This document shows positions 61,555-64,000 of a DNA stretch of 64,000 nt, in pieces (the first letter of the stretch is position 1; each line of letters begins with the position of its first letter). The stretch comes from Nyssa sinensis (lineage: Eukaryota > Streptophyta > Magnoliopsida > Cornales > Nyssaceae): assembly GCA_008638375.1 (NCBI GenBank), contig CM018040.1, positions 32,365,970-32,429,969 on the forward strand, in the 5' to 3' direction. The position numbers were made by a program, and so were the translations under genes. The notes under the pieces were generated by a model that was not told where the DNA came from, did not search any database, and saw only the letters and a list, made by a program, of their open reading frames with translations.

Positions 61555-63634
61555 AGCTAACCCTAAAGGACCGAAGTGAGTAACCCTGTATTTGAAGTGG
61601 AGATTTAACTCCATGGATTTGAAAAGGTTTTAAATGCAAAGATATGAAGAGTTTGAAATTCGGAATTCAGTATTTACATGATTCAGTTTTAAATTGTTCT
61701 ATTTTATAAACTCTATTATGGCATGCTTAGTGAAAGGATTTACCATAGTTTTCTTCAAACATATTTCAGCATGTCTAAAGTTTTAAATGCCAAATTATGT
61801 AAAGTGTTCTGAATTTGTTATATCAAATGTTTAAAGGATTTGTTATGAAATTATGTACATGATGTTTTAAATGTTCATGAGAAGCACCTATTTGAAGGAA
61901 ATCATGTATTAAATGTTATGTTTTAAAGTACCCACGAGAAATATCTATTTGACATGCTCATATGTTAAATGTATTTGAAATGCAAGATAAATAATAAGCA
62001 CATAGGTAGTGAGGAGGGTTGTATGGAACCCAACGGACCTATCATGTGCATTATCACATAGGTAGTGAGGAGGGTTGTACGAAACCCAACGGACCTATCA
62101 AGTGAAATGCCCGGTAGCAGGATCTAATCCCCCAGGCAAATGAGATATCTCCACGTATACGAAAAATGGGAGTCTGGTTCGAAACAGATTCCACCTAATT
62201 AAAGAGAAAATATGACAAACGATTTTGGGAATGGAAGCAGGTTTTACCCCCATTTTCACGATGCATGTTTATATGATTTTAAGATACACGTTCTGAAATA
62301 CATATGCTCTTTTATGGAAATATATGTTCTAGCTTGAATACCTTGAATGTTTCAAAGCTACATATTTCAAGAAAGCATATTCTCTATGTTCAAGTATACG
62401 ACCAATTGGTAGTTGAGTATTTTATAAACTCTCATGTACGAAACCTTTACCAATTGAAAACCCATGACAGATGTAGGAATTACTCATTGGGCTTTTCGAA
62501 GCTCACCCCATTCCCCAACATTTTTCAAGTGATGATCAAGGTTGGACACTTGCTCAATATGGGGAGCAATGATTGGCAGCTCTAGTAGGATCTGGAGTTA
62601 TTTTGGAAGTTTAGGACCCTTCATTAGTTAAACTTTTGTAGTTGAAACTTTTGGACAATTATGTACTTAAGCCCGAGGGGCACTTGGATATGTATTATGT
62701 AAAAATCTTTAGTTAATATTATTATGCTCTGATTATTATATTTATGTGTACCGCTATGAAGAGTGGCAGTATCAGGCGGATATGCGACAGATGTTTATTT
62801 TTAAAAGAAAAGAAAAGCAAAAAAGTTTTTCACGCTTCCGTAACCACAGGTCGCATCGCTGTCTGATATTGTTGCTTATGTACGAGCCTTGTCCCGAGGC
62901 CTTCGGATCTCGGGGCGGCGATCGCGATCCGGTAATCCGCGTAGGGTGGGTTTCGGGTCGTGACATGTATTTTAGAACATGTAACTTAAAATCATGTAAA
63001 CATGCATAGAGAAAATGGGGGTAAAACCTGCTTCCATTTCCAAAATCGTATGTCATATTCTCTCTCTGATTAGGTGGAATTTGTTTCGAACCAGACTCCC
63101 ATTTTACGTATACGTGGAGATATCTCATTACCTGTGGGATTAAATCCTGCTACCAGGCATTACACATGACAGGTCAATTGAGTTCCGTATAACCCAAAAT
63201 CCTGACTATGTGTTGATGCACACGATAGGCCCATTGAGTTCCGTACAACCCAAGACCTACCTATGTGCTTATTATTATCTTGTAAAACATTTGTCATATG
63301 ACTTCTTCATATTGATACTTTTCAAGAGTATTTAAAACATGTAACGTATAACTTTTGCAATGATGCTTCAATACTTGTAATAATCAAATTCAGAATATTT
63401 GAGGAAATCAGACATGCTAACTATTTTGAAGAGGAAACATTTACGAATATAAATATGTAAATAATCGTGGAGCATGTCATAGCATAATGTTTAAGAAAAC
63501 AGAAATCATGAATACTGAATTTGATATACCAATGCTGTAAATATCTTGAACTTAAAAACATCCGTTGAAATCCGTGGAGTTAAAGCCTCCATTTCAAATG
63601 CAAGATTACTCACCTTGGTCCTTTAGGGTTAGCT

Positions 63635-63978
63635 TTACAGAGGCGCCTTCCCTTTACCCTTCTCCCTCCTTAGCCTATCAAGATTTATGAAGATTCCATA
63701 AATTCTATATGTGCTTAATCAACTTCATAACTCACCAATTGTAGACTGTGAAAAGCCTAAATTCCTATACTGGTCCGACTTATAGCTGTATTATAGATCT
63801 AGCAACTTATGTACTTAATGATAATAATATTACCTGCGACGCCATTCGGCTAAGGTTTCCGTGTTCTCTCTTTCCTCTTCCATTTTTCTTTTTTCCTCCT
63901 TCTTTTTCTTAGCCTCTGCCACCATTGCCTTGGTGGGTGATTTGTGAATGAAGGGGCTCACCAAGACGACCTCCGTCG
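63635..63978 (-). pseudogene. LTR-encoded small protein (copy 3, cut by an LTR insertion)
   Basis: In the right LTR of element B. The last exon (63674-63635), a 159-bp intron (63833-63675) and the 3' part of the first coding exon (63978-63834) are present and match copy 1 almost exactly. The reading frame stops at 63978, where a new plus-oriented LTR start (TGTAATATCCCTACCC) is inserted. The remainder should resume beyond the window. Confidence 0.7.
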
Positions 63979-64000
63979 TGTAATATCCCTACCCGGGATA
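63979..64000 (+). mobile_element. Start of another LTR at window edge
   Basis: TGTAATATCCCTACCCGGGA matches the A/H-type LTR start with one change and interrupts the LTR of element B. Only 22 bases are visible. Confidence 0.75.

Larger units (their letters stand above)
58663..62965 (+). mobile_element. Solo LTR B2 (B type, 4303 bp) nested in right LTR of B
   Basis: TGTAATACCCCGACCCGAG to GTTTCGGGTCGTGACA, flanked by TGTAT at 58658-58662 and 62966-62970. Same family as the LTR it sits in, but opposite orientation. Predicted exons in plus sense: first exon to 59359, intron 59360-61068, exon 61069-61355, intron 61356-61514, exon 61515-61575, intron 61576-62529 (acceptor reads TTCAAG instead of TTCAG), last exon to the LTR end. 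Antisense tRNA-like modules at 60209-60261 and 60352-60405. Confidence 0.92.
44511..64000 (-). mobile_element. Element B: gag-only chromovirus-like element (runs off window)
   Basis: Minus-strand element. Left (3') LTR 44511-52895, about 4.3 kb after removing nested LTR H; interior 52896-57998, only about 1.8 kb after removing nested LTR A3; right (5') LTR 57999 to beyond the window, holding nested LTR B2 and a further LTR from 63979. Polypurine tract, primer site and a broken gag are present, but protease, RT, RNase H and integrase are absent, so it depended on another element. This layout fits the class described as TR-GAG non-autonomous elements. Its left target duplication would be AGAAT, but the right flank is outside. 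Confidence 0.88.
57999..64000 (-). repeat. Right (5') LTR of element B, interrupted twice
   Basis: 57999-58662 matches 44511-45170 of the left LTR; 62966-63978 matches about 45171-46190. Between them lies solo LTR B2, and at 63979 another LTR begins. The rest lies outside the window. It carries the third copy of the small gene (63635-63978). Confidence 0.9.

Overview
The window is angiosperm nuclear DNA, probably from a dicot with a large, transposon-rich genome. The evidence is one plant gene fragment (the plastid-targeted starch-binding N-terminus of a phosphoglucan, water dikinase, PWD/GWD3), Ty3/gypsy chromovirus retrotransposons with initiator-tRNA-Met primer sites, and long AT-rich LTRs with plant-like splice signals. 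There are no rRNA genes, true tRNA genes or CRISPR arrays. Nearly all of the 64 kb is nested LTR retrotransposon.

Layout. 1-4.4 kb: decayed gypsy element on the minus strand (E), with an RT relic, a primer binding site and part of an LTR. About 4.4-11.1 kb: decayed plus-strand element D with a 5' LTR, primer site, hairpin-repeat leader, non-coding interior and truncated 3' LTR. 11.3-11.85 kb and 28.67-28.89 kb: the two halves of the PWD fragment. It is split by a nearly complete Tekay/Del-type chromovirus (element A, 11855-28667, TSD GGACA), whose gag-pol frame carries three nonsense codons and whose right LTR holds a 5.35-kb solo LTR of family C (21924-27271, TSD CAAAC). 28.9-29.6 kb: unassigned sequence. 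29.6-33.2 kb: solo LTR F (TSD AAATT) next to truncated LTR G (to 34962). 34.97 kb onward: a minus-strand family C LTR (C3). It is split by C2 (35645-44240, TSD CAGCC), which itself holds solo LTR A2 (37541-40765, TSD AGTGA), and then by element B. 44511 to the window end: element B, a minus-strand gag-only element with about 4.3-kb LTRs. Its left LTR holds solo LTR H (46961-51036), its leader holds solo LTR A3 (54461-57758), and its right LTR holds solo LTR B2 (58663-62965) and the start of one more LTR at 63979.

How the parts work together. Read in coding direction, the LTRs share a gene-like plan: TATA-like box, short first exon, donor AG|GTRAG, long intron, small exon, second donor (A)AG|GTRAGT, 0.8-1.3 kb intron ending in a pyrimidine tract and CAG, then the last exon running into the primer binding site. 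In B-type LTRs the middle exon carries a small open reading frame of about 105 codons with its own 159-bp intron. A diverged homologue of about 94 codons in LTR H lacks that intron exactly at the splice site. This LTR-embedded spliced small gene, the conserved leader introns, and an array of covarying hairpins in the leaders of D and B are the main candidates for undescribed biology. All boundaries were read by eye; families are named by letter only for this report.
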